Assembly: GCA_029976075.1 (NCBI GenBank)
Contig: JARKNW010000082.1
Location: forward strand, 1 to 64,000
DNA from: Pleomorphomonas sp.
Lineage (GTDB): Bacteria; Pseudomonadota; Alphaproteobacteria; Rhizobiales; Pleomorphomonadaceae
Length of the DNA stretch: 64,000 nucleotides
Reading direction: 5' to 3'
Under the pieces are notes generated by a model, which had not been told where the DNA came from, ran no database searches, and worked only from the letters and a program-made list of their open reading frames with translations. Position 1 is the first letter of the stretch. Each line of letters begins with the position of its first letter. A program made the position numbers and the translations under genes. Below, piece after piece: positions 24,208 to 32,854 of the stretch.

Positions 24208-24873
24208 ATGCTTCCCTGGGTTCGGCATGGCGCCGTGCAAACTGAAGATGGCGTCGAGCTCAAGCTGATGCAGCGCGGGACCGAGTTTTCCATCATGCTC
24301 GGCACCAACGAGCTGATGAACTCGCGGCTTTCCGGTTCGGAGGAGGCGCTGGCGACGCTGGCCGCGGCGGAGATCGAGGGCCGGCCGCAGGTGAGGATGC
24401 TGATCGGCGGGCTGGGCATGGGCTTCACGCTGCGCGCCGCGCTGAAGACGCTTGCCGACGATGCGCGCGTCACCGTGGCCGAGCTGATGCCGGTGGTGGT
24501 GGAGTGGGCCAAGGGGCCGATGGCCGAGGTGTTCGGCGGCTGCCTGGAAGACCCGCGCGTCACGCTGCGCGTCGAGGATGTCGGCGTGATCCTGCGCGCC
24601 GCCGCCAACAGCTGGGATGCCATATTGCTCGACGTCGACAATGGTCCCGAGGGGCTGTCGCGGCAGGGCAACGATGCGCTCTATACCACGGCCGGTCTCG
24701 GCGCCGCCTTCCGGGCGCTCAGGCCCGGCGGCGTCTTCACGCTGTGGTCGTCGGCGCCCGATCCGTCGTTTACCCGCCGCCTGAAGAAGGTGGGCTTCAG
24801 GGTGGCCGAGGTGCCGACGCGCGCCGGCAAGAAGCGCGGCGCGCGCCACATGATCTGGGTGGCGACGAAGTAG
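24208..24873 (+). CDS. Spermidine-synthase-like methyltransferase-fold protein
   Basis: The 221-residue Rossmann-like protein has the SAM/dcSAM loop MLIGGLGMGFTLRAAL near residues 67-82, an acidic beta-2 end VTVAELMPVVVEW and the DAILLDVDNGPEG motif near residues 138-150. It lacks the N-terminal tetramerisation domain of SpeE, so spermidine synthesis is not certain; small SpeE-like proteins of this length are common in proteobacteria with unknown substrates. The ATG at 24208 was preferred to a GTG at 24199. Confidence 0.7.
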   Translation: MLPWVRHGAVQTEDGVELKLMQRGTEFSIMLGTNELMNSRLSGSEEALATLAAAEIEGRPQVRMLIGGLGMGFTLRAALKTLADDARVTVAELMPVVVEWAKGPMAEVFGGCLEDPRVTLRVEDVGVILRAAANSWDAILLDVDNGPEGLSRQGNDALYTTAGLGAAFRALRPGGVFTLWSSAPDPSFTRRLKKVGFRVAEVPTRAGKKRGARHMIWVATK

Positions 24874-24874
24874 C

Positions 24875-25111
24875 TCAATCCGGTGGTGGCAGCGGCGGCA
24901 TCCGGTTGGCGGCGTGATCCTGCTCGAGATCCGTCTTGATGGCGTTTCCGTCCTGGCCGCGCTCCCTGGAATGCTGCTGCTTGTCGCGGTTCGACAGGAT
25001 GTCGTTCTCGCCGACGAGGTCCTTGTCGAGTTCGGTCATGGCGCCGGTGCCGTCGCCCTTGCCCTGCGATGCCTTGCCGAAATGCTTGTTGTCGCCGTGT
25101 CCGTTGGCCAT
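24875..25111 (-). CDS. Small hydrophilic, probably disordered protein
   Basis: The 78 residues (MANGHGDNKHFGKASQGKGD..., ending MPPLPPPD) are rich in Gly, Asp, Lys, Gln and Asn and have no hydrophobic core. GGGAGA precedes the ATG at 25111. The gene is convergent with the SpeE-like gene, with 1 base between the stops. Its composition resembles small stress-induced hydrophilins, but no family is recognised. Confidence 0.5.
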   Translation of the reverse strand: MANGHGDNKHFGKASQGKGDGTGAMTELDKDLVGENDILSNRDKQQHSRERGQDGNAIKTDLEQDHAANRMPPLPPPD

Positions 25112-25324
25112 TGCTGTCTCCCATGAACTGGACGGGAGCAAGCCCAACCGCCGGTCGCCGGCATTTGTTCCGGGTGGCTTCCGATATGCGCCATTCCCCC
25201 GATTTTCCTCCCTGCCATTAGCGGATCGCGTTCGCATCGCCATCTGTGTGAGGGAACGCAACTGCCTGGATCGGCGTTGCCTAGTTGCGGGCTCCGGCCA
25301 CGCTCAACACGCAAGGATGCGACG

Positions 25325-26011
25325 ATGAAAGTCCTGATGGTTCTGACCTCACACGAAGACCTCGGCGACACCGGCCACAAGACCGGCTTCTGGCTGGAGG
25401 AGCTCGCCGCGCCCTATTACGCGTTCAAGGAGGCGGGCGCCGAGATCACGCTGGCCTCGCCCAAAGGCGGCCAGCCGCCGCTCGACCCGAGGAGCAGCGA
25501 GCCGAACTCGCAAAGCGAAGCGACGCGTCGCTTCGAGGCCGACACGGAGGCGATGGGCGCGCTGGCCAGGACGGTGCCGCTCCGCGATGTGAACCCGGCC
25601 GACTTCGACACCGCCTTCTATCCCGGCGGGCACGGTCCGCTATGGGATCTCGCCGAGGACAAGACGTCGACCACGTTGATCGAGAGCTTCCTCTCCGCCC
25701 GCAAGCCGGTAGGGCTGGTGTGCCATGCGCCGGGCGCCCTCAGGCGCGTCAAGACCGCCACCGGCCGTCCACTGGTCGAGGGCAGGAAGGTGACCGGCTT
25801 TTCCAACTCCGAGGAGGCGGCGGTCGGCCTGACCGATGTGGTGCCCTTCCTCGTCGAGGATGAGCTGAAGTCGCTGGGCGGCCTCTATTCGAAGGGGCCG
25901 GACTGGGGATCCTACGCGGTTCGCGACGATCTGCTGGTCACCGGCCAGAATCCGCAGTCGTCGGCGGAAACCGCGCGCCTGCTGATGGACACGCTCACGT
26001 CGCGCCGGTGA
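25325..26011 (+). CDS. DJ-1/PfpI-family protein (type 1 glutamine-amidotransferase-like)
   Basis: The 228 residues have the DJ-1/PfpI fold. FYPGGHGPLWDLAED near residues 98-112 and the nucleophile elbow GLVCHAPGALRRV near residues 135-147, with Cys138 followed by His, match Hsp31-like glyoxalase III/chaperone relatives. Members detoxify methylglyoxal or act as stress chaperones. It probably acts alone in the cytosol. Confidence 0.83.
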   Translation: MKVLMVLTSHEDLGDTGHKTGFWLEELAAPYYAFKEAGAEITLASPKGGQPPLDPRSSEPNSQSEATRRFEADTEAMGALARTVPLRDVNPADFDTAFYPGGHGPLWDLAEDKTSTTLIESFLSARKPVGLVCHAPGALRRVKTATGRPLVEGRKVTGFSNSEEAAVGLTDVVPFLVEDELKSLGGLYSKGPDWGSYAVRDDLLVTGQNPQSSAETARLLMDTLTSRR

Positions 26012-26021
26012 ACGGGAACCA

Positions 26022-26573
26022 TCACTCCGGTGCCCCGACTGTCGCCGCCTCTCTCGGCACGTAGATCAGCCTGATGACGCTGTCGCCGATGCGCTCGTTT
26101 GCCAACAGGCGAAGCGGCGGGAGCGGGCCGGCGAAGAAGGGCTTGCCGCTGCCGAGCACGACGGGGTGGAGATAGAGGCGATATTCGTCGATCAGGCCGC
26201 CGACGCTGGCGGCGAGCTCGGGACCGGCGACTTCGAGCGTGCCGTCGCGCTGGGCCTTGAGGTCGCGGATGGTTGCCTCGACGTTTTCCCTGACGAGCGT
26301 GGCGTTGGGGCCGACCGACGTGAGCGTGCGGGAGACGACCCATTTGGGCTGGCTGCGCCAAGCGGCGGCGAAGTCGCGCTCCGCGGCGTCCCACTCGGGG
26401 CGGTCGACATCCCAATAGCGCATCAGCTGGTAGATCTTGCGGCCGTAGACGCAGCCGGAGAGCGAGCGCATGTCGTCGATGAAATGGCGGAACAGGGTGG
26501 GGTCGGGCTCCAGCGTCATGTCATCGACATAGCCATCGAGCGACTGGTTCAGGGCATAGATCAGCTTGGCCAT
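26022..26573 (-). CDS. Dihydrofolate reductase-family protein (RibD C-terminal-like)
   Basis: The 183 residues start MAKLIYALNQSLDGYVDD, with YGRKIYQLMRYW and a C-terminal YLHPVVLGSGKPFFAG, the pattern of small YyaP/YwjB-type RibD_C proteins. They bind NADPH but usually are not the housekeeping DHFR. It is convergent with the DJ-1/PfpI gene. Confidence 0.82.
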   Translation of the reverse strand: MAKLIYALNQSLDGYVDDMTLEPDPTLFRHFIDDMRSLSGCVYGRKIYQLMRYWDVDRPEWDAAERDFAAAWRSQPKWVVSRTLTSVGPNATLVRENVEATIRDLKAQRDGTLEVAGPELAASVGGLIDEYRLYLHPVVLGSGKPFFAGPLPPLRLLANERIGDSVIRLIYVPREAATVGAPE

Positions 26574-26608
26574 GTCCGCTTCCTTGTGACGCCTTTGGGG
26601 AGTGGTGT

Positions 26609-26757
26609 CTGATACTGGCGGCTCGCTTTAGTGGTCCTGAGGTCCTGCGCCTGCGCGCAGAATGACGGTTTTATATAATAAAAACATATACATATATTGT
26701 CATCCTGCGCGAAGGCGCAGGACCTCAGGCAGAAAAGGGCGCGAGGTCGATATAGAT
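26609..26757. repeat. Repeat family B, copy 6
   Basis: The arms carry CCTGCGCCTGCGCGCAGaA (left, one mismatch) and CCTGCGCCTTCGCGCAGG (right). The spacer is short and AT-rich (TTTTATATAATAAAAACATA). GATACTGG and GATATAGATC mark the edges. Confidence 0.75.
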
Positions 26758-26817
26758 CTCGATCCGCGAACGGCAGCAGCCCACATCGCTGCGGGCCGCG
26801 TCGCACTGCGCGCTGTC

Positions 26818-28029
26818 TCACGCCGTCGCCAGCGTGCCTTCCTGCTTCGCAGGGAAGGGGCGGAAGCCCATCAGGATCAGCGTGGCGGCGAGACCCATGC
26901 CGCAGGAGGCGATGTACATCAGGGCGTAGCCGTTGAAGTGGTCGTAGATCATGCCGCCGACCAAGGGGCCGGTGGACATGCCGAGGCTGCCGGCCATCGC
27001 CGTGCCGCCCATGATGGTGCCCATCATCTTCAGCGGGAAGTTCTCGCGGATGATCACCGCGTAGAGCGGCATGGTGCCGGCGTAGATGAAGCCGACCACC
27101 ATGGCCACGGCATAGAAGCCGCCGAGCTGGTTGACGAACGCGTAGGACAGCACGCCGAAGGCCTGCGCCAGCAGGCCGAGCACCAGGATGCGCTGGGCGC
27201 CGAACCGGTCGCCGGCAAGGCCGAAGCCGATGCGGCCGAACATGCCGGCAAAGCCCTCGACGCTGTAGATCGACACCGCCGCGATCATCGGAATGCCGCA
27301 GGTGACGGCATAGCTCACCGTGTGGAAGATCGGGCCGGAGTGGGTGGCGCAACAGAAGAAGTTGGCCAGCATCAGCGTGATGAACTGCGGCGAGACCACG
27401 GCCTCACGCACCGTCATGCCGGCTTGCGGTTCGCTCGCCAGCATTTCGGGGTGGTGGCCTTCCAGCACCGGTGGCCGGCGCACCAGGAACGAGACGGGGA
27501 TCATCAGCGCGGCGGTGAGGGCGGCGATGATCAGCATGGAGGTTCGCCAGTCGTGGATGGTGACGAGCCAGGCGGCAAACGGCGCCATGGTGAGTGGCGC
27601 CATGCCCATGCCGGCCGAAACGAGCGACACCGCGAGGCTGCGCTGGGTGTCGAACCAGCCGGTGACGCAGGCCATCATCGGCGCGAAGACGGCGGCGGTG
27701 GCCGCGCCCACCAGGAGCCCGAAGGTGAACTGGAACTCGATCAGCGATGTCGCCCGGCTGGCGAGCACCAGGCTCGCCGCCAGCACCACCGACCCCGTCA
27801 ATACCACGGGGCGCGGCCCGAACCGGTCGGACAGGCCGCCCCACACCATGCTGGCGACGGCCATGGCGAGGAAGCCGATGGTCATCGCCGTGGAAATGCC
27901 GGTGACGGACCAGCCGGTTTCCTTGGACATCGGCTGCAGGAACACCGGCAGCGAGAACATGGCGCCGATGGCAACGCAGCCCAGAAGGCCGCCCGCCGCG
28001 ACGATCACCCAACGGTAGTTGTTACTCAT
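26818..28029 (-). CDS. MFS transporter
   Basis: The 403-residue inner-membrane protein has 12 predicted helices. The loop 2-3 motif WGGLSDRFGPRPVV near residues 64-77 and its repeat GLAGDRFGAQRIL in the C-terminal half are MFS signatures. The overall sequence resembles the monocarboxylate/oxalate-formate type MFS proteins. Substrate unknown. It has its own promoter region containing a family A repeat. Confidence 0.85.
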   Translation of the reverse strand: MSNNYRWVIVAAGGLLGCVAIGAMFSLPVFLQPMSKETGWSVTGISTAMTIGFLAMAVASMVWGGLSDRFGPRPVVLTGSVVLAASLVLASRATSLIEFQFTFGLLVGAATAAVFAPMMACVTGWFDTQRSLAVSLVSAGMGMAPLTMAPFAAWLVTIHDWRTSMLIIAALTAALMIPVSFLVRRPPVLEGHHPEMLASEPQAGMTVREAVVSPQFITLMLANFFCCATHSGPIFHTVSYAVTCGIPMIAAVSIYSVEGFAGMFGRIGFGLAGDRFGAQRILVLGLLAQAFGVLSYAFVNQLGGFYAVAMVVGFIYAGTMPLYAVIIRENFPLKMMGTIMGGTAMAGSLGMSTGPLVGGMIYDHFNGYALMYIASCGMGLAATLILMGFRPFPAKQEGTLATA

Positions 28030-28053
28030 GATGCTCCCCCGGGACCCTGACCC

Positions 28054-28174
28054 GAAACTCTACTGGGCCGGGCATCTAGCTTCGATTTCTGCGCTTCCGA
28101 TGCTCAAGGGCCTCAAGCCCGCTCCGCTTCGGTTCTCGAAACCATCGCCATCTGCCTAGGCACCAGCGAATTTC
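28054..28174. repeat. Repeat family A, copy 2 (121 bp)
   Basis: It starts GAAACTCTACTGGG and ends CCAGCGAATTTC, the inverse of the start with a few changes. It is the same length as copy 3 and shares GGGCATCTAGCTT, TCTGCGCTTCCG, CGCTCCGCTTCGGTTCTCGA and CGCCATCTGCC with it. It lies 25 bases upstream of the MFS start codon. Confidence 0.8.
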
Positions 28175-28248
28175 GAGCCAGGCTCTGAGCCCTTACTGAC
28201 AGAGCCGCACATCGGAGCGCCCTCGATGTTGCTTCAATAATTCCCCGC

Positions 28249-28695
28249 TCACCCCTGCTTCGGCTTCCAGTCGGCCGACGGCATGACGTTGACCATCCAG
28301 GGTATGCCGAACTTGTCGATGAGCGAGCCGAAGCCCGGCGACCAGAAGGTTTCGCCGAAGGGCATCACCGCCTTGCCGCCGGCGGACAGCTCGTTGAACC
28401 AGCGTTGGCCCTCGGCCTGATCGTTGGTGTGCAGGGTGACATCAAAGCCGTTCTTTGGCTTGTCTATGTTCTTTGCCCACTGCACGTCCATGTCGGCGCC
28501 CATCAGCGCCTGACTGCCAACCTCCAGCCAGCAATGCATCAGCCAGCTCTTGTATTTCTCATCGGTAATCGGCATGCCCGGAGGGGCGTCACCATAGGGG
28601 ATGGCGGCGGTCACCTTGCCGCCGAGCACCTTGGCGTAAAACTCGAACGCCTCGCGGCACTGGCCCTGAAAGCTCAAGCTGGTCACGATCTTCAT
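28249..28695 (-). CDS. VOC-family (PhnB/glyoxalase-like) protein
   Basis: The 148 residues contain two beta-alpha-beta-beta-beta modules typical of the PhnB-like group (EAFEFYAKVLGG; MPFGETFWSPGFGSLIDKFGIPW). Metal-binding positions of PhnB-type proteins are not obvious, so no reaction is assigned. It is divergent from a MarR gene with a perfect palindrome between, suggesting that it is the MarR target. Confidence 0.82.
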   Translation of the reverse strand: MKIVTSLSFQGQCREAFEFYAKVLGGKVTAAIPYGDAPPGMPITDEKYKSWLMHCWLEVGSQALMGADMDVQWAKNIDKPKNGFDVTLHTNDQAEGQRWFNELSAGGKAVMPFGETFWSPGFGSLIDKFGIPWMVNVMPSADWKPKQG

Positions 28696-28708
28696 GGTGG
28701 TCTCCTCT

Positions 28709-28741
28709 CCGAAACCGGAACTCGCTTTTGCTGGAAATGCT
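28709..28741. repeat. Repeat family C, degenerate copy 3
   Basis: CCGAAACCGGAACTCGCTTT followed by TGCTGGAAATGCT resembles the family C core, placed directly upstream of the VOC gene start. Confidence 0.4.
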
Positions 28742-28836
28742 GTCTGGGGCCGCAATCGCCCGCCGAGCGCGATCCTGCCTCCGCGCCCTGTTCGCCGCGT
28801 GGATATCGCCCTTGATATCCGTTGCGCGCCCTCATC

Positions 28837-28854
28837 TACGTTGATATCAACGTA
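28837..28854. promoter_or_regulatory. Perfect 18-bp palindrome, probable MarR operator
   Basis: TACGTTGATATCAACGTA is perfectly symmetric and lies 27 bases upstream of the MarR start and 142 bases upstream of the divergent VOC gene. Confidence 0.7.
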
Positions 28855-28880
28855 AAAGTACTCCGGATGTCAACTCACAA

Positions 28881-29348
28881 ATGCAAACGCCTGTCATTCC
28901 TAGCTATGAAACGACGATTCTGGTGCGCGACAGCTGCCTGTGCCTGCATGCCCAGCGGGCGGCGCGGGCGCTGGCGCGCCGCTTCGACATCGCGCTGAAA
29001 CCGGCCGGCATCACCAGCGGCCAGTTCTCATTGCTGATGTCGCTCAACCGGCCCCATCCGCCGAAGGTCGGCAGCGTGGCCGCGCTGCTCGCCATGGACA
29101 GGACGACGCTGACCGCCAACCTCAAGCCGCTGGAGCGCCGCGGCTTCGTCGTCACCGAACCCGACCCGGCGGATAAGCGCGCCAGGTTGCTGCGGCTGAC
29201 ACCGGCTGGGCGGGATGCGCTGACCAGCGCCGTGCCGATCTGGAAGGCGGTTCATGCGGAGATCGAAACGGGATTGGCCGATCCGGATCAGCTGCGGGCG
29301 GAACTGCTGGTGCTGTCGAGGCCCGAGGAGGGCGGTGCTGCGGGGTGA
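28881..29348 (+). CDS. MarR-family transcriptional regulator
   Basis: The 155 residues include the winged helix AALLAMDRTTLTANLKPLERR and wing GFVVTEPDPADKRARLLRLTPAG, the MarR signature D-x-R-x3-L-x-L-T-x-x-G. A cysteine pair (DSCLCLHAQ, residues 14 and 16) near the N-terminus resembles thiol-sensing MarR/DUF24-like variants; redox sensing is only a possibility. An upstream perfect palindrome is the likely autoregulatory site. Confidence 0.85.
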   Translation: MQTPVIPSYETTILVRDSCLCLHAQRAARALARRFDIALKPAGITSGQFSLLMSLNRPHPPKVGSVAALLAMDRTTLTANLKPLERRGFVVTEPDPADKRARLLRLTPAGRDALTSAVPIWKAVHAEIETGLADPDQLRAELLVLSRPEEGGAAG

Positions 29349-29364
29349 TGGGTGGGAGTGGGGT

Positions 29365-29549
29365 CCTATATCAGCCTTCGCGCCCCTTTCTGCCTGAGGT
29401 CCTCGCCTTCGCAAGGATGACAGTCCTATATAGAGTGGAGATAGTACGGCAGGTGATGAGCTAACTATTTGTTTTATATAACGTACCTGTCATCCCCGCG
29501 AAGGCGGGGACCTCAGGCAGAATAGAGCAATCGGCCGATATAGCGCTCC
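29365..29549. repeat. Repeat family B, copy 7 (arms with different stems)
   Basis: Left stem CCTCGCCTTCGCAAGG, right stem CCCCGCCTTCGCGGGG in the same orientation. Each arm can still fold on itself although the two differ. The spacer contains TATATAGAG and TTTATATAACG. Edges CCTATATCAG and CCGATATAGC. Confidence 0.78.
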
Positions 29550-29556
29550 CCAAACC

Positions 29557-30057
29557 TCACCCCTCCCCCCCCTTCACCTCCCACTCATCCGTGTCATGGT
29601 CCGGGTGCTGGTTGTTGCTTGCCTTGATGGCAGCCGCCCAGGCAGCACCGTTGGTCTCCGTCGCGCCCGTGTTCTCGATCCCGGTGATCGTGTCGAACCA
29701 GGCCACCATGTTCTCGGTGCAGATGTTGGAGTGCGGCGGGAAGGCGCTGGGATCGTCGAGCGTGCCGATCATCAGGTTGGTGCGGCCATTCTCGATGTGG
29801 TGGAAGAACAACGGCGTGCCGCAGTTGGCGCAAAACCCGCGCTCAACCCTCTCCGAACTCTTCCACACGCTCGGTCGGCCGCGCGTCCAGCTCATTGACT
29901 CGTCCGGCGCGGCAACCAGCGCCGAAAAGATGTTGCCGGTTGCCTTCTGGCACATGCGGCAATGGCAGATGTGCGAGTTGTCGAGCATGGCGGTGGCGCG
30001 GTAGCGCAGGGCGCCGCACTGGCAGCCGCCGGTGACCACGATGTCCACGCGGTTCAT
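29557..30057 (-). CDS. GFA/CENP-V family zinc-binding protein
   Basis: The 166-residue protein has the zinc cysteines of the GFA fold: GGCQCGALRYRA (residues 10-21), CHCRMCQKATG (residues 32-42) and FCANCGTPLFF near residue 75. Founding members were proposed to condense glutathione with formaldehyde, but most GFA proteins have unknown substrates. It appears monocistronic; the hipA gene downstream on the same side runs in the same direction. Confidence 0.87.
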   Translation of the reverse strand: MNRVDIVVTGGCQCGALRYRATAMLDNSHICHCRMCQKATGNIFSALVAAPDESMSWTRGRPSVWKSSERVERGFCANCGTPLFFHHIENGRTNLMIGTLDDPSAFPPHSNICTENMVAWFDTITGIENTGATETNGAAWAAAIKASNNQHPDHDTDEWEVKGGEG

Positions 30058-30101
30058 GCGGGCTCCTTCAGAAGGCTGTGGTCGGGGTGCGCGTCTTCAC
30101 C

Positions 30102-31328
30102 CTACGCTCCTCCCGCGATAGGCAATGTCAGCAGGAGGGCGTCGATGGCTTGGCGCACGTTGGCAAACATTGGCAGGTGGGCTTTCTCCCTTTCCCACAC
30201 CGTCCTGAAATCGGCGGCCATCTCTCGGGCGGTGTCGATCACCATCTTGCGGGGCAGGGCGGCCTTGGCGGCGAGGTGGGAGAGCTCGTCTTCGTCGAAG
30301 CTGGCGAAGTCTTTCGTCCGGCTGTAGGTGAGCGCGAAACGATCGCCTGGGATATAGGCAATGGTGGAGACGAAGTCATATGCGGGGGCGAGCGACGCGG
30401 TGCGGCCGTCGCGATAGATCAGCGACCAGTTCTTGAGGTGCATGTCGCCGTTGCCGATCAGGGTGTTGAAGGTCAGGCGGCGGATGAACTCGCGAATGTC
30501 CGAGTTCGTGGCTTCGGCGGCAAGCACGCGGGCAATCGAGCGCATGCTGGCCTTCTTGTATTTGGCGTCCGGGTAGACGCCGAACACCTGCGCGAAATCC
30601 TCGATGTGGATGCGTCCGCCATCCGGCTGGCGGTCGAAGCGCTCGATGACGAAGACCTTGCCGCCGAACCGCCGCGCGTTGTCCGGCAGGCCGGTGACGC
30701 TGCCGATGTCGAGAAGATCGATCCTGGGCACGTCCATGCCGAGCAGGCCGGCGAGGCGCATCATGGAGTATTCGTTTTCCGGAACGCCGTCATAGTCGGG
30801 CGAGGGCAGCTTGACGATGACGTCGCCACCGACGCCGGAAGCTGGAATGGTGAGTCCGCCACGGACGCTGGCGACAGCGGAAAACTTGAGCTGTACGCCG
30901 GCCAGCGAGAAGCGCAGCATATTGCCACTCGCGGCGGGCTTTTCATCATGTGGCGCCAAGGCTTCCGGCGGCCACGTCTCGCCATCGGCGGGAGTGACGG
31001 TGATGGCGCCGGGCAGGTCGCGCCCGAGGGCCCAGAGGAGAAAGAACTCGCGTGCCGGGTGAACGCCGGCGCCCTCGGCGAGGTAGCGACGCAGCGGTCC
31101 TTCAGGCAACAGGTTGGAAAAGAATGGCGACAGCTTCGTCTGCACGGGCGGGAAATCGGTGCGCAGGCCGCCGAACTCATCCTTGAAGAACAGACCGAGG
31201 GTGGGGCGCGCGGGGTCGCTGATGTAGGCCTCGTTGAAGGCGAACAGGCTGCGGTCGCCGGCCACCCGCGTCAGCGTGCCGATGGCCTTGCCCGAGAGGT
31301 GAATGTTGAGGACGGAGACGTCAGGCAT
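30102..31328 (-). CDS. hipA: HipA-type serine/threonine kinase toxin
   Basis: The 408 residues comprise the HipA N-terminal Couple_hipA domain (about 5-110: PPVQTKLSPFFSNLLPEGPL) and the kinase: glycine-rich loop SLAGVQLKFSAV near residue 147, catalytic loop IGNGDMHLKNWSLI near residue 302 and metal loop LAPAYDFVST near residue 325. It is close to E. coli HipA in layout, with all catalytic residues visible. It overlaps hipB by 8 bases. Expected role: growth arrest by phosphorylating a translation factor, held in check by HipB. Confidence 0.9.
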   Translation of the reverse strand: MPDVSVLNIHLSGKAIGTLTRVAGDRSLFAFNEAYISDPARPTLGLFFKDEFGGLRTDFPPVQTKLSPFFSNLLPEGPLRRYLAEGAGVHPAREFFLLWALGRDLPGAITVTPADGETWPPEALAPHDEKPAASGNMLRFSLAGVQLKFSAVASVRGGLTIPASGVGGDVIVKLPSPDYDGVPENEYSMMRLAGLLGMDVPRIDLLDIGSVTGLPDNARRFGGKVFVIERFDRQPDGGRIHIEDFAQVFGVYPDAKYKKASMRSIARVLAAEATNSDIREFIRRLTFNTLIGNGDMHLKNWSLIYRDGRTASLAPAYDFVSTIAYIPGDRFALTYSRTKDFASFDEDELSHLAAKAALPRKMVIDTAREMAADFRTVWEREKAHLPMFANVRQAIDALLLTLPIAGGA

Positions 31329-31635
31329 CGCCTTCGTCCTCGTCATCGAGGCTGTAGGCGGGGCGGCTCGCCTGTTTGCCCTCCGGGTTCGCCATGCCGA
31401 GCAGGATCGATCGCACGGTGGGGATTGCCTTGCGCGGAACCAAGGTGACTTCAAGATCAAGCGTACGCGCGAGGGTGACAAGGCTGGAGAGCCTGAGATC
31501 GACGGCGTTGGCTTCTATCTTGGAGATATGGGATTGCGGCACACCGGACAGCTTGGCCAACTGCCGCTGACTGAGCCCCTTGGCTTCCCGGGCCTGTTTC
31601 AGCTCGGAGGCGATGTGTTCCGTCTCGTAGGTCAA
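31321..31635 (-). CDS. hipB: HipB-type antitoxin/XRE repressor
   Basis: The 104-residue protein has an XRE helix-turn-helix, GLSQRQLAKLSGVPQSHISK (about residues 20-39), and an acidic, proline-containing tail (YSLDDEDEGDA) like the flexible HipB C-terminus. The start appears to be TTG at 31635, which would keep expression low. It precedes and overlaps hipA. The AT-rich 188-base region upstream should hold promoter and operator. Confidence 0.85.
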   Translation of the reverse strand: MTYETEHIASELKQAREAKGLSQRQLAKLSGVPQSHISKIEANAVDLRLSSLVTLARTLDLEVTLVPRKAIPTVRSILLGMANPEGKQASRPAYSLDDEDEGDA

Positions 31636-31742
31636 GACTGATCTGTTTCTATATATTAGAGATGGAAAGTGATATGTGAAAATATATCATATGGATAATG
31701 GCATTCAAGTGTGATCTATAATATCATATCGATGTATGTAAG

Positions 31743-31762
31743 CGATCTATCTTTCTAGATCG
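31743..31762. repeat. Inverted repeat in the hipBA upstream region
   Basis: CGATCTA and TAGATCG are perfect inverted arms around six bases. It could be a HipB operator or the end of the upstream LysR transcript; the surroundings are unusually AT-rich. Confidence 0.4.
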
Positions 31763-31823
31763 AACGACCAGGCGCTGTACCGTGACGCTCTGACCTGGGT
31801 GAGCCGCAGATGGTACCATGTCC

Positions 31824-32720
31824 TCACCCGCACTTCCCGCCCAGCGCCTCCACCAGATAGTCGATGAACACCCGCACCTTCGCTGACAACTGTCGGCGGC
31901 TGAGGTAGATGGCGTAGAGGCTGAAGGTGCCGAGGGTCCAGTCGGGCAGGATCTGGATGAGGCGGCCGGTGGCGATATCGTCGGCGACGATGAAATCGGG
32001 CTGGACGATGATGCCGCCGTCCTCGATGGCGAGGCGGCGCAGAAGGTCGCCGTTGGTGGCGTGCACCTTGGGGTGAACGCGCACGGCGGCCGTGTCGCCG
32101 GCCTTGTTCAGGAAGGTCCAGGTGTCGCCGCTGGAGAGGTAGGAATAGCTCAGCGTTTCGTGGTCGGGGAGGTCGTCCGGGTGGGCGGGGTAGCCGCGCG
32201 CCTCGAGATAGCCGGGCGAGGCGCAGGTGACGATGCCGATGGAGGCGATGCGCCGGGCGATCAGGTTGGGGCTCGGCGTCTGGGCGATGCGGATCGCCAC
32301 GTCGACCCCATCGTGGGCGAGGTCGACCACGCGGTCGCTGAGGTCGATGTCGAGCCGGAGGTCGGGGAAGCGGCGGCGGAACTCCGGCAGCAGCGCGCTC
32401 AGCACCGTGACGCCGAAGGAGAGCGGCGCGCTGACGCGCAACAGGCCGACCGGGCTTGCCGCCTCGCGGCCGACCACCGCTTCCGCCTCATGAAGGTCCG
32501 CGAGAATCTGCTCGGCGCGCTCCAGGAACTGGCTGCCCGCCTCGGTCAGCGACAGGCGGCGCGTCGTCCGGTGCACCAGGCGAACGCCGAGGTGGGTCTC
32601 CAACGCGGCGATCTGGCGGGAGACGGCGGCCGTCGACGTCCCGAGCTTGTCGGCCACGGCCACGAAGCTGCCGCTGGTGGCGAGCGCCACGAAGGCCTCC
32701 ATGCTCCTGACGATATCCAT
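31824..32720 (-). CDS. LysR-family transcriptional regulator
   Basis: The 298 residues have an N-terminal HTH (SMEAFVALATSGSFVAVADK, then STAAVSRQIAALE) and the effector domain of the CrgA/DsdC-like group (SAPLSFGVTVL, FPDLRLDIDLSDR-VDL). It is divergent from the F420-reductase-like gene over a 134-base gap with a LysR-type T-N11-A palindrome, so that gene is the probable target. Confidence 0.88.
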   Translation of the reverse strand: MDIVRSMEAFVALATSGSFVAVADKLGTSTAAVSRQIAALETHLGVRLVHRTTRRLSLTEAGSQFLERAEQILADLHEAEAVVGREAASPVGLLRVSAPLSFGVTVLSALLPEFRRRFPDLRLDIDLSDRVVDLAHDGVDVAIRIAQTPSPNLIARRIASIGIVTCASPGYLEARGYPAHPDDLPDHETLSYSYLSSGDTWTFLNKAGDTAAVRVHPKVHATNGDLLRRLAIEDGGIIVQPDFIVADDIATGRLIQILPDWTLGTFSLYAIYLSRRQLSAKVRVFIDYLVEALGGKCG

Positions 32721-32733
32721 GTTCAGTCCAGAC

Positions 32734-32752
32734 TGTTGCGTTTATCGCAACA
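32734..32752. promoter_or_regulatory. LysR-type operator
   Basis: TGTTGCG/CGCAACA is a perfect inverted repeat around TTTAT and contains T-N11-A, the LysR binding rule. It sits 14 bases upstream of the LysR start. Confidence 0.6.
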
Positions 32753-32854
32753 ATATCTTTCAGAAAGGCCGATTTTTCAAGTCGAACCCCTGGGGTACGT
32801 ATCAATCCAAGCCGTTCGCGGCGAACGAGTTCAGATCCGCAACAGGAGTTCATC

